The position numbers and the translations under genes were made by a program. Below the pieces are notes generated by a model that searched no databases, was not told the origin of the DNA, and saw only the letters and a program-made list of their open reading frames with translations. A stretch of 64,000 bases of DNA, taken from contig NZ_AZGF01000008.1 of the NCBI RefSeq assembly GCF_001434475.1, positions 979-64,978 of the forward strand, written 5' to 3'. Position 1 is the stretch's first letter; each line of letters begins with the position of its first letter. Shown here piece by piece: positions 30,515-39,564 of the stretch. Source of the stretch: Paucilactobacillus suebicus DSM 5007 = KCTC 3549 (GTDB lineage: Bacteria; Bacillota; Bacilli; Lactobacillales; Lactobacillaceae).

Positions 30515-30976
30515 TTAACGGCTGTAAATCATTAGATCGGTTGTGTTGCCAGCATCGAAAATACTGTCCTCGGTATCTTTGAACTCGTAATTTAATTTGC
30601 GTCGCAAATCATTTTGAACATTGTCACTCAATTTTTTGGTGGCCTGTTTTGCTTTATCAGTGTCAGCTTTGTTAACACTGGTCATTAAAATTTCATGTGT
30701 TTGACCATCAGTATCGTAAGCCACTCGTCGTGCATTCTTAAATAAAAACCTATATTCGCTATTTCTATCAAAGTTATAGCTTAAATACTCTGCTAATTCT
30801 GAATTACGCCAACCTTCATTGATTTCGTTAACATTGTATTTTTCAATAAATGCTTCACGATTGTCAGCCGTCTGGCTGTAATCCTTGTCGGTTGAACTAG
30901 TGAACGTTTGGCGATCGTAGTCATGTTCGTCATCGAGAGTATGTAATTTAGTTGCTGCAGTATTGTTATCTGCCAT
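30515..30976 (-). CDS. Uncharacterised hydrophilic protein, 153 residues
   Basis: I do not recognise this protein. It is strongly charged, with no signal peptide, membrane segment or cysteine. The first 45 residues are rich in Asp, Thr and Ser. The centre has NEGWRNSELAEYLSYNFDRNSEYRFLF, and the C-terminal half looks helical with many Lys (DTDKAKQATKKLSDNVQNDLRRKL). GGAAGGAAG precedes the ATG. It lies downstream of cas3 on the same strand, with 126 bases between, and may be transcribed from its own promoter. Confidence 0.75.
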   Translation of the reverse strand: MADNNTAATKLHTLDDEHDYDRQTFTSSTDKDYSQTADNREAFIEKYNVNEINEGWRNSELAEYLSYNFDRNSEYRFLFKNARRVAYDTDGQTHEILMTSVNKADTDKAKQATKKLSDNVQNDLRRKLNYEFKDTEDSIFDAGNTTDLMIYSR

Positions 30977-31102
30977 TTTTATCTTCCTTCCTGCTATGTA
31001 TTATTAAAATTCGATTAGAAATCGGTTGAGGTTATTATACATCATTAATGGCATAGCAGACATTATAATTTACTTCATAAAAAATGGTCTTACTAAATAT
31101 CT

Positions 31103-33301
31103 CTAAAATATTAAAGAATCTTTACTAATCTTACAATAGAGCTCATTTGGAACAACTTCTTTATACTCATGTCTATCAGGCTTATTATACTTTTTTACCA
31201 TGTAATCTTGAGCCAATTGTGTCATCTTTTTTATCATTTTAGGGTCATTATTATTGTAAGCATCCATTAATTCGTTTACAATTCGTACACCCTTGTCCTC
31301 ATCTTCTCCTCTACCTTTACACTGAATTAAAATTGTGTATTTTGCTTCATTGTCAATTGGTTCATAATTGCGGGCTACGGTTCCGTACAACTGTGAGTGA
31401 ATTTCTTTTCCTAAACTATAATTAATGTTTGTTGAATTTATTAAGTCTTGTAAGATAGATGTTTTTCCATTCGAAAGAGTGATATAAAATTTAGTATTAA
31501 TCAATCCAAAATACTTTTTAAAATATTTATTTACATCATTTTTATCATCTATCTCTAACATAGCTTGCCTTGACGCATTTATTTCAGGAAGCTTATTGAG
31601 ATCTTCACTTATATTAAACACATCCACGCAGCCAAGGTGTTTATTACCATTTCGATTACATCTACCGGCAGACTGAATAATACTATCCAATCCTGCTAAA
31701 TCACGAATTAGATAGTCAAATGATAAATCTACACCCGCCTGCATAATTTGTGTACTAACACAGATTACTGGTTTATCTTTTTTTAATAAATCAGCGATAT
31801 CCGCTAAGTTATCAAGTCTTTCAGCATGACAGATATCCGTTGTAATTAACTTTTTATTATTAAAATCTAGCTTATTATAAATCTCATTAGCCAATGATTT
31901 TGTATTTACGATTATAAGTACAGTACCAGTTTTTGCACGTTCAGAAGCAAATTTTACTATATCTTCAGGGTCAACTACATGATCCATATGATACTTAATT
32001 TCGTAACGAGGTGAAATTTTAATTCTTTTTGAAACAAGTGAAGCTCTGTCACTAACCTTAAGTGTTGGAAGAAGCACTCTAAAGTCTGGTAATGTTGCTG
32101 AAGACAAAAGTACTTTTGATGTACTAAAACTATTGAACCAATCGAGCAGAATACTAAATAAATCCAAAGATTTTGTTGGTATTGCTTGAACTTCGTCAAA
32201 AATTACTACTGCATTTGCAATATTACTGAAATGCTGCACGTGACTTGTTCCAGATCCAAAACAAACCTTAAGAAAATTAACAGTCGTCGTAATAATTATC
32301 GGAGCATCCCAATTGTTAAGCTCATAATCGTCCAAAGTATGATGGTTTGTGTTGGAATCATCCTCTATAACTGTTAAATCTGAACTGTCTACATTCAATA
32401 TATTCCTTATTTCTTTTACATTTTGTTCAATAACAGATAAAAGTGGAACAACTATTATAATTTGCTTCTGATCTGTCATCATACAAGTCTTTAGTCCCCA
32501 TCTTAATGACGCAAAAGTTTTCCCAAGACCCGTCTGTGCCGCCAATGTACGAATATTCGGCTGAATGCTATTTGCCGCCTCATCACACTGTGATGAAATT
32601 ATTTGTCGCACCTTATCAACGTTGGTCTCAATCGATTTAGTTTCTAGATTATTCAACAAAATATTGTATTTGCTGTGAATCCATTTAGCATAGCTAGCAG
32701 TTGGGATTATCCCTGAAGTATCGCTATGATCAGCATTTATTAAAATCGACAATAATAATCTCTCTGTCCAGTACATTACGTATACATTGTTGCTGTGGGA
32801 TTTAATATAGTCAATATATTGTTGCTTTGCTTTTTGAAATAAGTTTTCTACTTGATTTTCTGACATGTTATTATCCTTTAAAAAGCTTAAATAGCAGTCA
32901 TTAACACTTTCGAAATCAAACCGTTTGCTTCTTTTTTCATAATCTGTTTCTTGAAGCAATTCGTTACCAAAGTTTGGTAAATATCCCACATGATGAGCCA
33001 TAATGATACCACCAAATGCTTCAATGCATAGTCGTGACATATCATCATTTACCTGTTCAAAGTAATTTATTAAAATCGCATTTGCCATAGAAGAGTGGTC
33101 AACTTTGTTATGATCCTGTTTTTGAATGTGAGACTGAAATTCTGGTTGATACTTACCAATATCATGTAGCAGTCCTAGCAAATAGGCGATATTTTTAAGA
33201 TTGCCAGGTGCTAGTTTATAAGCCAAGTTAGCTGTCTGTTGTAAATGTTCTCTAAGTGTTTGTATACTTCCATCATCATTCTTATGTGCCAAATATTCCA
33301 A
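31103..33301 (-). CDS. cas3: CRISPR-associated helicase-nuclease Cas3 (type I-C)
   Basis: A fused HD nuclease and SF2 helicase of 732 residues that degrades DNA after Cascade recognition. HD motif LLHDIGK (H46, D47) and later MAHHVG form the nuclease site. Helicase motifs: AAQTGLGKT (Walker A), VVIFDEVQAIP (motif II, DEVQ rather than DEAH), SSATLPDF (motif III) and QSAGRCNRNG (motif VI). The start is TTG with GGGGTG seven bases upstream; TTGTTG and TATGCT form a plausible promoter about 50 bases before it. It is placed beyond the array, not at the head of the cas operon as is usual. No lesion seen. Confidence 0.95.
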   Translation of the reverse strand: MEYLAHKNDDGSIQTLREHLQQTANLAYKLAPGNLKNIAYLLGLLHDIGKYQPEFQSHIQKQDHNKVDHSSMANAILINYFEQVNDDMSRLCIEAFGGIIMAHHVGYLPNFGNELLQETDYEKRSKRFDFESVNDCYLSFLKDNNMSENQVENLFQKAKQQYIDYIKSHSNNVYVMYWTERLLLSILINADHSDTSGIIPTASYAKWIHSKYNILLNNLETKSIETNVDKVRQIISSQCDEAANSIQPNIRTLAAQTGLGKTFASLRWGLKTCMMTDQKQIIIVVPLLSVIEQNVKEIRNILNVDSSDLTVIEDDSNTNHHTLDDYELNNWDAPIIITTTVNFLKVCFGSGTSHVQHFSNIANAVVIFDEVQAIPTKSLDLFSILLDWFNSFSTSKVLLSSATLPDFRVLLPTLKVSDRASLVSKRIKISPRYEIKYHMDHVVDPEDIVKFASERAKTGTVLIIVNTKSLANEIYNKLDFNNKKLITTDICHAERLDNLADIADLLKKDKPVICVSTQIMQAGVDLSFDYLIRDLAGLDSIIQSAGRCNRNGNKHLGCVDVFNISEDLNKLPEINASRQAMLEIDDKNDVNKYFKKYFGLINTKFYITLSNGKTSILQDLINSTNINYSLGKEIHSQLYGTVARNYEPIDNEAKYTILIQCKGRGEDEDKGVRIVNELMDAYNNNDPKMIKKMTQLAQDYMVKKYNKPDRHEYKEVVPNELYCKISKDSLIF

Positions 33302-33369
33302 ATCTAGTCACCCCGTTAAGCATACGTTATGTTACACTGCCAACAATTCATTTTTGAAAAGTATGTATT

Positions 33370-33465
33370 CTCACATGCTTTCATAAAATAAGTATGTGAG
33401 TAAAAGGCTCAAATAGGACCCTTGATCTTATAATTTCAATTCACGCATTTTAAAAGAATGCGACT
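33370..33465 (-). ncRNA. Candidate crRNA-like small RNA: orphan CRISPR repeat, spacer-like stretch, hairpin
   Basis: At 33464-33433 (minus) lies a 32-nt repeat-like unit that keeps the array repeat's 5' GTCGCA and its 3' end TGCGTGAATTGAAAT. The middle differs, but the stem is kept: array CGCACT/AGTGCG has become CGCATT/AATGCG, a compensatory change. It is followed by 32 nt with no internal structure (33432-33401) and then by a 31-nt hairpin (33400-33370, ten-base stem with one mismatch), matching repeat-spacer-repeat geometry. Its first base is at the predicted +1 of an extended -10 promoter. It could be a guide RNA that directs Cascade to regulate, as described for CreR or CreA RNAs in other type I systems, or simply an old array remnant. 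Transcription is not shown. Confidence 0.5.
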
Positions 33466-33471
33466 TCAATC

Positions 33472-33480
33472 ATTATAACA
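33472..33480 (-). promoter_or_regulatory. Extended -10 promoter pointing into the orphan CRISPR-like repeat
   Basis: TGTTATAAT on the minus strand is a perfect extended -10 (TGnTATAAT). The base seven nucleotides downstream is 33465, directly before the orphan repeat. No good -35 is present, which is usual with an extended -10. Confidence 0.55.
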
Positions 33481-33662
33481 TTTTATAAAAATAGATTTTC
33501 GTTTTGCGTAGTAAACAGACGATAGCGAGATTTATTCTACTTGTCTTGTAGTATAAAAACGTGTCTACACATTAGTAGAGATAATTTATATATCGTTTCA
33601 AGGTGACGGCAAAAACTACAATTGATAAAAAATGGTAATTACAGGCATTATTTTTTCAGATA

Positions 33663-34498
33663 ATAGATCTTAACGCACTCATGAAGAGTGTGACACCAAC
33701 TAAACCATTTTTAAGCCTAAATGCCTCTTGATTTCAATTCACGCACTCACGAAGAGTGCGACGTGCTTAGCCCTAGTGGCCTCTTCTAGCTTTTCCTTAT
33801 TTCAATTCACGCACTCACGAAGAGTGCGACTTACTCGACCCATTAGCCAAATCATCACCAAACATATTTCAATTCACGCACTCACGAAGAGTGCGACGGC
33901 ATGACTTCACTTAATTCATTTGGGCAGTTCCATTTCAATTCACGCACTCACGAAGAGTGCGACTCTGATTAAAGCACTACAAAAGGCTGGCAAGATGATT
34001 TCAATTCACGCACTCACGAAGAGTGCGACGGTACGTTTTGCCATTTCTTCTGGAAATTCGTTTTATTTCAATTCACGCACTCACGAAGAGTGCGACTTCA
34101 TCTAATTCAAATTCATCAACATGGTAGCGTTATTTCAATTCACGCACTCACGAAGAGTGCGACACGATCGTATGGCGTCGGCACTAGTACCCGTGATTAA
34201 ATTTCAATTCACGCACTCACGAAGAGTGCGACTAAAGAACAACATTTTTTATATTTATCCTGTTGTATTTCAATTCACGCACTCACGAAGAGTGCGACTT
34301 AAGATCGGTGAAAGAGCGTTTTGTTCGATCATATTTCAATTCACGCACTCACGAAGAGTGCGACAGTACCACCATAACTAGCTGGCCTTACAGATGATAT
34401 TTCAATTCACGCACTCACGAAGAGTGCGACGTTTCATTTCGTAATCTACGCATACTACCTGTTTCAATTTCAATTCACGCACTCACGAAGAGTGCGAC
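33663..34498 (-). CRISPR. Type I-C CRISPR array, 12 identical repeats plus one degenerate terminal repeat
   Basis: Twelve identical 32-nt repeats, beginning GTCGCACTCTTC and ending GTGAATTGAAAT on the minus strand, start at plus positions 33731, 33799, 33866, 33932, 33998, 34065, 34132, 34201, 34267, 34333, 34399 and 34467. Spacers are 34-37 nt. A thirteenth, decayed repeat (33663-33694) keeps 20 of 22 bases on one side but little of the other, marking the old end. The repeat is the I-C type with a seven-base stem CGCACTC/GAGTGCG. Transcription is on the minus strand from the leader beside cas7. I recognised no spacer target inside the window. Confidence 0.97.
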
Positions 34499-34688
34499 TG
34501 CGGATAAATACCCAAATTCAGGTAATATAATCCGTTTTTAAGATTCAAAATATACATAATTCGTGTAAAGAAAGCTAATACAATAATACTATATGCAGTA
34601 ATATGTTAATTCCATCAAGTGCGAATTAACGTGCAATTTCATGTGCACAACACTTTCGCACTGATGAAAATTATTGCTACTAAACTTT
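34499..34688 (-). promoter_or_regulatory. CRISPR leader
   Basis: An AT-rich stretch without a reading frame lies between the cas7 stop and the first intact repeat. Its side of the array has perfect repeats, while the opposite end is degenerate, which fits a leader. A promoter for the precursor crRNA is expected here, but I could not assign hexamers confidently. Confidence 0.7.
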
Positions 34689-35564
34689 TTAAAATTCTTC
34701 ATTTTTAAGATTTGGTAATGCGTTAAACTTAATTTTAACATTTTCAAAATCAGAAGCCGTATCATTATATTCAACAGAAACCTGTTGTTCTACTTTCCAC
34801 TGCGGATACTGGCCTAATTTATTATCGTGCACAGACCATACTACTTTTAATAACTGCATAGATCCTGCAGGTCTTGAAGCTGATGCGTCATTGTCAAACA
34901 TATGTAATAACGCCTGTTTCAAAAGCTCCGAATCCTCCAAACTAAATTGAGTTTTTTCAGCTAAATTTGGCCTAATACTACCACTAAACTTATACACACC
35001 AAATTCAACTATTTGTTTATGGCCCATCGTATCTGAACCTCTTGCACCGTTATCTTTTAATTCTGCTGAAGTTGACTTTGTAATTTGCATATCTGTAACA
35101 TCTATAGGTTTAATTGATTCTGCCATTTGAATAGAAACAGGGCCACGAATACCAATTGCTGCACCATCTAATCCATCTTTCTTTCCTTTTGAAAAAGCAA
35201 AAAGAGCACCAAAAGCTCGAACATCTAAAAACTGTTCACACGCTGTTTTATAAAAAATTGGTTTCCCTTCGTCACTGGTAGCATCATTTTCACTAAGAAC
35301 ACTTGCAATTTCTTTATTTCCAAGTAATCTACTTCTCATATCTTTGTAATCGTCATTAGAATAATCATCAGATTGAACATATACACTCCCCCCCTGATCC
35401 AACATAGCATTTCGAATTTTTCGTTTCAATGCAACATCCGTAATAATTCCCTTACCCTGATTATTCACACGAGGCATATTGTCTGCCAAAGGATCTCCAT
35501 TCGGGTTAGCATTTTTAACACCAATTACAGCAGTGAAATCAATTCGATTTTCTAATTTTGTCAT
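34689..35564 (-). CDS. cas7: Cascade backbone protein Cas7 (Csd2, type I-C)
   Basis: A RAMP-fold protein of 291 residues that forms the crRNA-binding filament of the I-C Cascade. The N-terminus (RIDFTAVIGVKNANPNGDPLADNMPR) is typical of Csd2. The sequence also has IGIRGPVSIQMAES and a central HKQIVEFGVYKFSG strand. It follows cas8c by 12 bases and is the last gene before the leader. No lesion seen. Confidence 0.95.
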   Translation of the reverse strand: MTKLENRIDFTAVIGVKNANPNGDPLADNMPRVNNQGKGIITDVALKRKIRNAMLDQGGSVYVQSDDYSNDDYKDMRSRLLGNKEIASVLSENDATSDEGKPIFYKTACEQFLDVRAFGALFAFSKGKKDGLDGAAIGIRGPVSIQMAESIKPIDVTDMQITKSTSAELKDNGARGSDTMGHKQIVEFGVYKFSGSIRPNLAEKTQFSLEDSELLKQALLHMFDNDASASRPAGSMQLLKVVWSVHDNKLGQYPQWKVEQQVSVEYNDTASDFENVKIKFNALPNLKNEEF

Positions 35565-35576
35565 TTTATTTATCCC

Positions 35577-37475
35577 CTATCCATTTTGTTCAATATTTTT
35601 ATCAGTTTCTTGTTTATAACGTTTTAAATCTTCAAAATGTTTGTCAATAGTTCTTCCATATGCAACAAGATATATTGCTTTAAGTGGTTCATTGGTCATT
35701 TCCTCAGCATCGAATCCAGCTAATTGTTTCATTATTTCTTTGACTAAGTATGGATCGTCTTTGAAATAAGGATTCACCTTTTTTACCAGCACTTTAATAG
35801 TATTAGCTGGCTGATCTCCAAGACGTCCCAATGCTTTTTGGGCATTAGTTTGTCTAATAATTCCACCTGTTGAACGTTTATATAAAGCGTCATTTTCCAA
35901 CAAATGGATTGTAGCCAACAATTTTCCAAATTTATAGTCTCTTGTTTCTATCGATTTGTCTGACATCAATTTGTCGTTCCTTTCCGGTTTCTCAGCATTA
36001 ACTAATGTAAGTAAAATATCGTTCCATTGAGCACTACATCTTCGAACGTATCCTCCACCACGATTAAGGACTCCATCAACATAGCGCTTTGTAGCAAGTC
36101 TAATAATGTAGGAAGGTATTTTAGTATTGTTAAGCATACAATTTAATAATTGACTATATGCACGACTAACAAATGATGCCCCTTTATCAGAGCTTGTTTG
36201 TTTATCAGCATATATCATCTTGGACATTTGTTTTAAATTTGGTTGCTTGTAATCATCAATATGTCGATAGTTACAACGATTTTGCCAATTTTTAAATCCA
36301 GTTTTGAACTCATTTAAAGTAATACTTTGAAAATCAACTACAGACAATCTCCCTGTGCTTGTAGCATTTACTGTCAATAAATTAATGTGACTATTATATT
36401 CGCCGCCTAATGGCTCTCCTCGCAACAATTCCATCGCAGCAGTAGCATCATTTTGTCCTGTACTCTCATCAAGATTATCCTTGCTAGTATTGGACAAATT
36501 AAGGCCCAAAGCTGCAAATACTTCAAGTTGTGTATCATGATTTACTTTTTCATTATTGTCAGACCAAATTACTATAGATGTTGTATTATTCGATGAGCCT
36601 GAAACTAATGGCATCGATTGAGTTTGTCTCAAGAAAAGAAGCATATTTTCTGATTTAGCGGCGTTTGTCGCATCCATGGGAGCTAAATAGTGCGCTTCCC
36701 CATTAGTTTTAAGTTCCTGATTGCCTAAAATGCCATGATAGGTATACCCATCATTATCATTATAGCTGATAAGTTTAGACGAATTATTGGCAGAACCGCC
36801 GAGTCCTTTTGAATATACAGTTGCCTGATTATCTGTAAAATTACCAGTAATTAAATCCAGTCCCTTAGTTCCAGACTGCGTTTTGCAAACAAAATTCCAC
36901 CAACTTTCAGCTAGGGCTGTCTGATACCATAAATGTGGACTAAGATCCATAATATCAAAGTAAACAATATTAGCGGTCTTAAAACTTTTCAAGCCAATAC
37001 TTTTATCAATATCACTAATAAGTGTATCTTTACTCAAATATTCACTGATAGCAGTTAGCCATTCTAAAACTAGATCATTTTTTTGGTTTTTGGATGCATA
37101 GTCTATCCAATCGTGCAATTGTTCCGAGTATATTTTTCTTTTATTTGTATTTTTCTCTTGGGTTTTTGCAGATAATTGTAGTAGCGAAGTATCAGTCAAA
37201 TATTCAACTTTATCAAATAAAGCTAGTGGTGCCGGATTACTTGTTCGAGCATTGTTTTGTGGACTTGCAAGCACTGGTATTTTTCGTTCATTTTTTATAA
37301 TAGATTGTAATTTTCCATTTAAGTCTACTGTAACTTGAATAGCAGCTTTTAAGACGTAATCACCTGGTGGCAATAAACAATACTCGTTATCAAATCTATC
37401 AATTTGTGGCTGTAAAACTAGCGATTTATTTTGTTCATAAAGATTGTACAAACTCTCATACAACTGCATAATCAA
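35577..37475 (-). CDS. cas8c: Cascade large subunit Cas8c (Csd1)
   Basis: The 632-residue Csd1-type large subunit recognises the PAM and probably recruits Cas3. It begins MQLYESLYNLYEQN after an alternative upstream start and contains PGDYVLKAAIQVTVDLNGKL, GILGNQELKTNGEAHYLAPMDATNAAKSE and the C-terminal region LGRLGDQPANTIKVLVKKVNPYF. Other genomes encode a small subunit (Cas11c) from an internal start in cas8c; I did not locate one securely. The start overlaps cas5c by four bases. Confidence 0.94.
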   Translation of the reverse strand: MIMQLYESLYNLYEQNKSLVLQPQIDRFDNEYCLLPPGDYVLKAAIQVTVDLNGKLQSIIKNERKIPVLASPQNNARTSNPAPLALFDKVEYLTDTSLLQLSAKTQEKNTNKRKIYSEQLHDWIDYASKNQKNDLVLEWLTAISEYLSKDTLISDIDKSIGLKSFKTANIVYFDIMDLSPHLWYQTALAESWWNFVCKTQSGTKGLDLITGNFTDNQATVYSKGLGGSANNSSKLISYNDNDGYTYHGILGNQELKTNGEAHYLAPMDATNAAKSENMLLFLRQTQSMPLVSGSSNNTTSIVIWSDNNEKVNHDTQLEVFAALGLNLSNTSKDNLDESTGQNDATAAMELLRGEPLGGEYNSHINLLTVNATSTGRLSVVDFQSITLNEFKTGFKNWQNRCNYRHIDDYKQPNLKQMSKMIYADKQTSSDKGASFVSRAYSQLLNCMLNNTKIPSYIIRLATKRYVDGVLNRGGGYVRRCSAQWNDILLTLVNAEKPERNDKLMSDKSIETRDYKFGKLLATIHLLENDALYKRSTGGIIRQTNAQKALGRLGDQPANTIKVLVKKVNPYFKDDPYLVKEIMKQLAGFDAEEMTNEPLKAIYLVAYGRTIDKHFEDLKRYKQETDKNIEQNG

Positions 37476-38194
37476 TCCACCTTCTTATTTTTAAAGAGGT
37501 CTATATGATCAATTCTTTTTACCAGTTGCTGCCTTACTTTTTTTTCAATTTCAGTAAAATCAATAATTCCACGCTTCATTACATACAGTCCAAAGTCAGC
37601 TTGCAGTTCTGGAACACCGGTTTCGTTAGGATATTCATACTTTAAAAACTGATTACCAAAGGGAATATCTGTGGAAACTTGATCGTAAAATCCTTCTTCT
37701 TTGTTTTCAGAATCTACCAACTCAACATGTGCTTGGCACTCACGAGTGCCAAAAAAAATGTCTCGACGTCCTCCATGTTTAATAGCTCGTTTTAGCATGG
37801 CAACATGTTTTGTCATATCTCTATCCTGAACCATATTTTTTTCGAATGGATTGAAATGTATGCGAACTGTTATCTCATATGCTGGATTTGCTAAATAAGT
37901 ATTATATGCCTGTGTTCGACGAGACGTATGTCCTGTTGCATATTGATCAGTAATCATTGGCGTTTCTCCCATCGCCTGATATCTGATTTCATTTAAAATT
38001 CTTACACTTATAACATGATACATGATTGTTGGTTTCCAGTACAAAGACTCAGTAATTCCCTTACAAGCCTCTTGTGTAGGAACCGGATAACTTGCTTTTT
38101 CACCGCCCTTAGTTATTGGGTCTGTGAACAGTGCGAGAGGTCCCCATACTCTAAAGGTAACTGGTGGTGACATACGCTTATTATAATAATTCAT
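37472..38194 (-). CDS. cas5: Cas5c/Cas5d crRNA-processing subunit
   Basis: In type I-C this 240-residue RAMP protein replaces Cas6 and cuts the precursor crRNA, then caps the 5' handle. Visible family segments: VTFRVWGPLALFTDP, SYPVPTQEACKGI, YWKPTI, the central KHVAMLKRAIKHGGRRDIFFGTRECQA holding the Lys-His pair used in catalysis, and LQADFGLYVMKRGIIDF. It starts 52 bases after the cas2 stop. Confidence 0.95.
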   Translation of the reverse strand: MNYYNKRMSPPVTFRVWGPLALFTDPITKGGEKASYPVPTQEACKGITESLYWKPTIMYHVISVRILNEIRYQAMGETPMITDQYATGHTSRRTQAYNTYLANPAYEITVRIHFNPFEKNMVQDRDMTKHVAMLKRAIKHGGRRDIFFGTRECQAHVELVDSENKEEGFYDQVSTDIPFGNQFLKYEYPNETGVPELQADFGLYVMKRGIIDFTEIEKKVRQQLVKRIDHIDLFKNKKVD

Positions 38195-38246
38195 AATTCG
38201 TCCTCCATCTATAAAAATTGTTAAAAACGATTGTATTAATATTATT

Positions 38247-38537
38247 CTATAATATCAAAGGTGAGTCAACATTATTTATAGTTTTACTGCCAAAATGTAT
38301 TATCTTATTTTCATAATTTTTTCCTAAATTATAAAACCGAACACTATCATATGAACAATCAATTGTATCAATCAATTCATTCCTCAACTTTTTATAATTT
38401 AAAGTATCTATATTGCATTCATAAACTGAATTTTGCACTCGTTGTCCATATTTCAAGCATATTTTGGCTACTTTACTTAGCCTTTTTGTACCATTTTCTG
38501 TAGTAATTGAAATATCATAGGCTACCACAATTAGCAA
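38247..38537 (-). CDS. cas2: CRISPR adaptation protein Cas2
   Basis: A ferredoxin-fold dimer-forming subunit of 96 residues for the Cas1-Cas2 integrase. I chose the TTG start giving LIVVAYDISI because AGGTG lies just upstream and the length then matches the family. A six-residue upstream extension to 38555 overlaps cas1. Typical segments are RLSKVAKICLKYGQRVQNSVYEC and VRFYNLG. It is intact, but its partner Cas1 is broken. Confidence 0.92.
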   Translation of the reverse strand: MLIVVAYDISITTENGTKRLSKVAKICLKYGQRVQNSVYECNIDTLNYKKLRNELIDTIDCSYDSVRFYNLGKNYENKIIHFGSKTINNVDSPLIL

Positions 38538-38545
38538 TTTTTCAC

Positions 38546-39564
38546 CTACTTCCACAAAAAAGGTGGATATTCATCTATATCACCTCTTAAGTATCTTGAT
38601 AACAGTGCAGCTTGTGTGTAAGGTACAAGTCCCCAGCAAATTTTTTCTTTTAAGTATGGGTGAGTTATATCTTCTTGTTTCTTTTTTTGCCACTCACTTA
38701 AAAATAATTTACGTGCATTTTGTGTGAGTATCACAGCACCATCTTCTTTAACAACAAAATCTTTTTCTTTCAATATTTTTTTATTTATTACTGTCAAAAC
38801 GAATCTATCAGCGAACACGCTTCTTAGTTCTTCCATCATATCTAACGACAATGAAGCCCGTCATGCATAAATCCTACATATGGATCTAATCCAACAGTTT
38901 CAAGCGCTGAAGTTACATCATGTGATAATAGTGTATAAGTAAAAGAAAGCAACGCATTTACTCGATCACGTGGTGGTCGTCTATTTCTACCACTAAATTT
39001 AAATACGTCTTTTTGTTGAAGAATCATTTGATCAAAAATTGAGAAATACTCGGCTGCCATATTACCTTCAATACCTCTCAGGGTTTCAAGATTTGAAACT
39101 GTTCTGACACTGCTAATAGCTTGTTTCATTTTTCCCGATATCTCTTTAAACTTTTGAACGTCAATAATCATGGCGTGGTCTCTTGTTGATCTCTCAAATT
39201 GCCATCTCGAATTATACAATTTGCCAATAATAAAATTTCTGGCAATTATGCAGCTACCATAATCTTCTTCAGAAACTTTATACTGCTTCTTTCTTAGTAA
39301 AACATTACCCGTAACTGCGCCCTCTACACGTCCCATAAATTTACCATTTGGCGTAAGAAATGATAAATGTATGCCTCTTGCCATGCAATCTTGCATTAAT
39401 GCGGGACTTGCTCCAGATCTACCAAACGTTACAATTCCTTCAAGATTCAGTAACGGAACCTTTCCAATTGACTTATGATTAACGATGACTGCAACATTCC
39501 CGCCATCCAACGACAAATACGATTCAGGAAGCGTAACGTACAACGTATTAAGCATTTCTTTCAT
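38546..39564 (-). pseudogene. cas1: Cas1 integrase gene with deletion and frameshift at the active site
   Basis: The first 236 residues are clear Cas1, including GIEGNMAAEYF with the catalytic Glu, and end at YVGFMH with the catalytic His. After H the frame reads DGLHCR and stops (38842). In another frame, starting at 38857, the expected continuation is present: ASLSLDMMEELR with the acidic residue, through ITHPYLKEKICWGLVPYTQ to YPPFLWK. I-C Cas1 proteins normally have a short DRPGR-containing loop between that His and this segment. Here only GACGG remains, consistent with a loss of about 13 bases. No Shine-Dalgarno serves the second fragment. Spacer acquisition is therefore probably lost, unless this is a sequencing error. 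Confidence 0.9.

Noticed and set aside
33465..33662. Search for a second copy of the orphan repeat or a small toxin frame between array end and orphan repeat
   Set aside because: I found no further repeat-like unit and no short frame with a convincing start signal, so a CreTA-type toxin partner is not supported.
33920..34381. Open frames across the CRISPR array encoding repeated peptides such as FQFTHSRRVR
   Set aside because: They are translations of the 32-nt repeat and its spacers; there is no Shine-Dalgarno and the frames follow repeat periodicity.
33663..34498. Self-targeting spacers
   Set aside because: By eye no spacer matched other parts of the window; a full-genome and phage-database search would be needed to say more.
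38538..38555. Longer cas2 starting at the ATG at 38555
   Set aside because: The extension overlaps cas1, is absent from the family, and the TTG further down has a well-spaced AGGTG.
38546..38851. A separate 101-residue gene between cas1 and cas2
   Set aside because: Its sequence is the C-terminal third of Cas1 in a shifted frame, with no ribosome binding site, so it is counted as part of the cas1 pseudogene.
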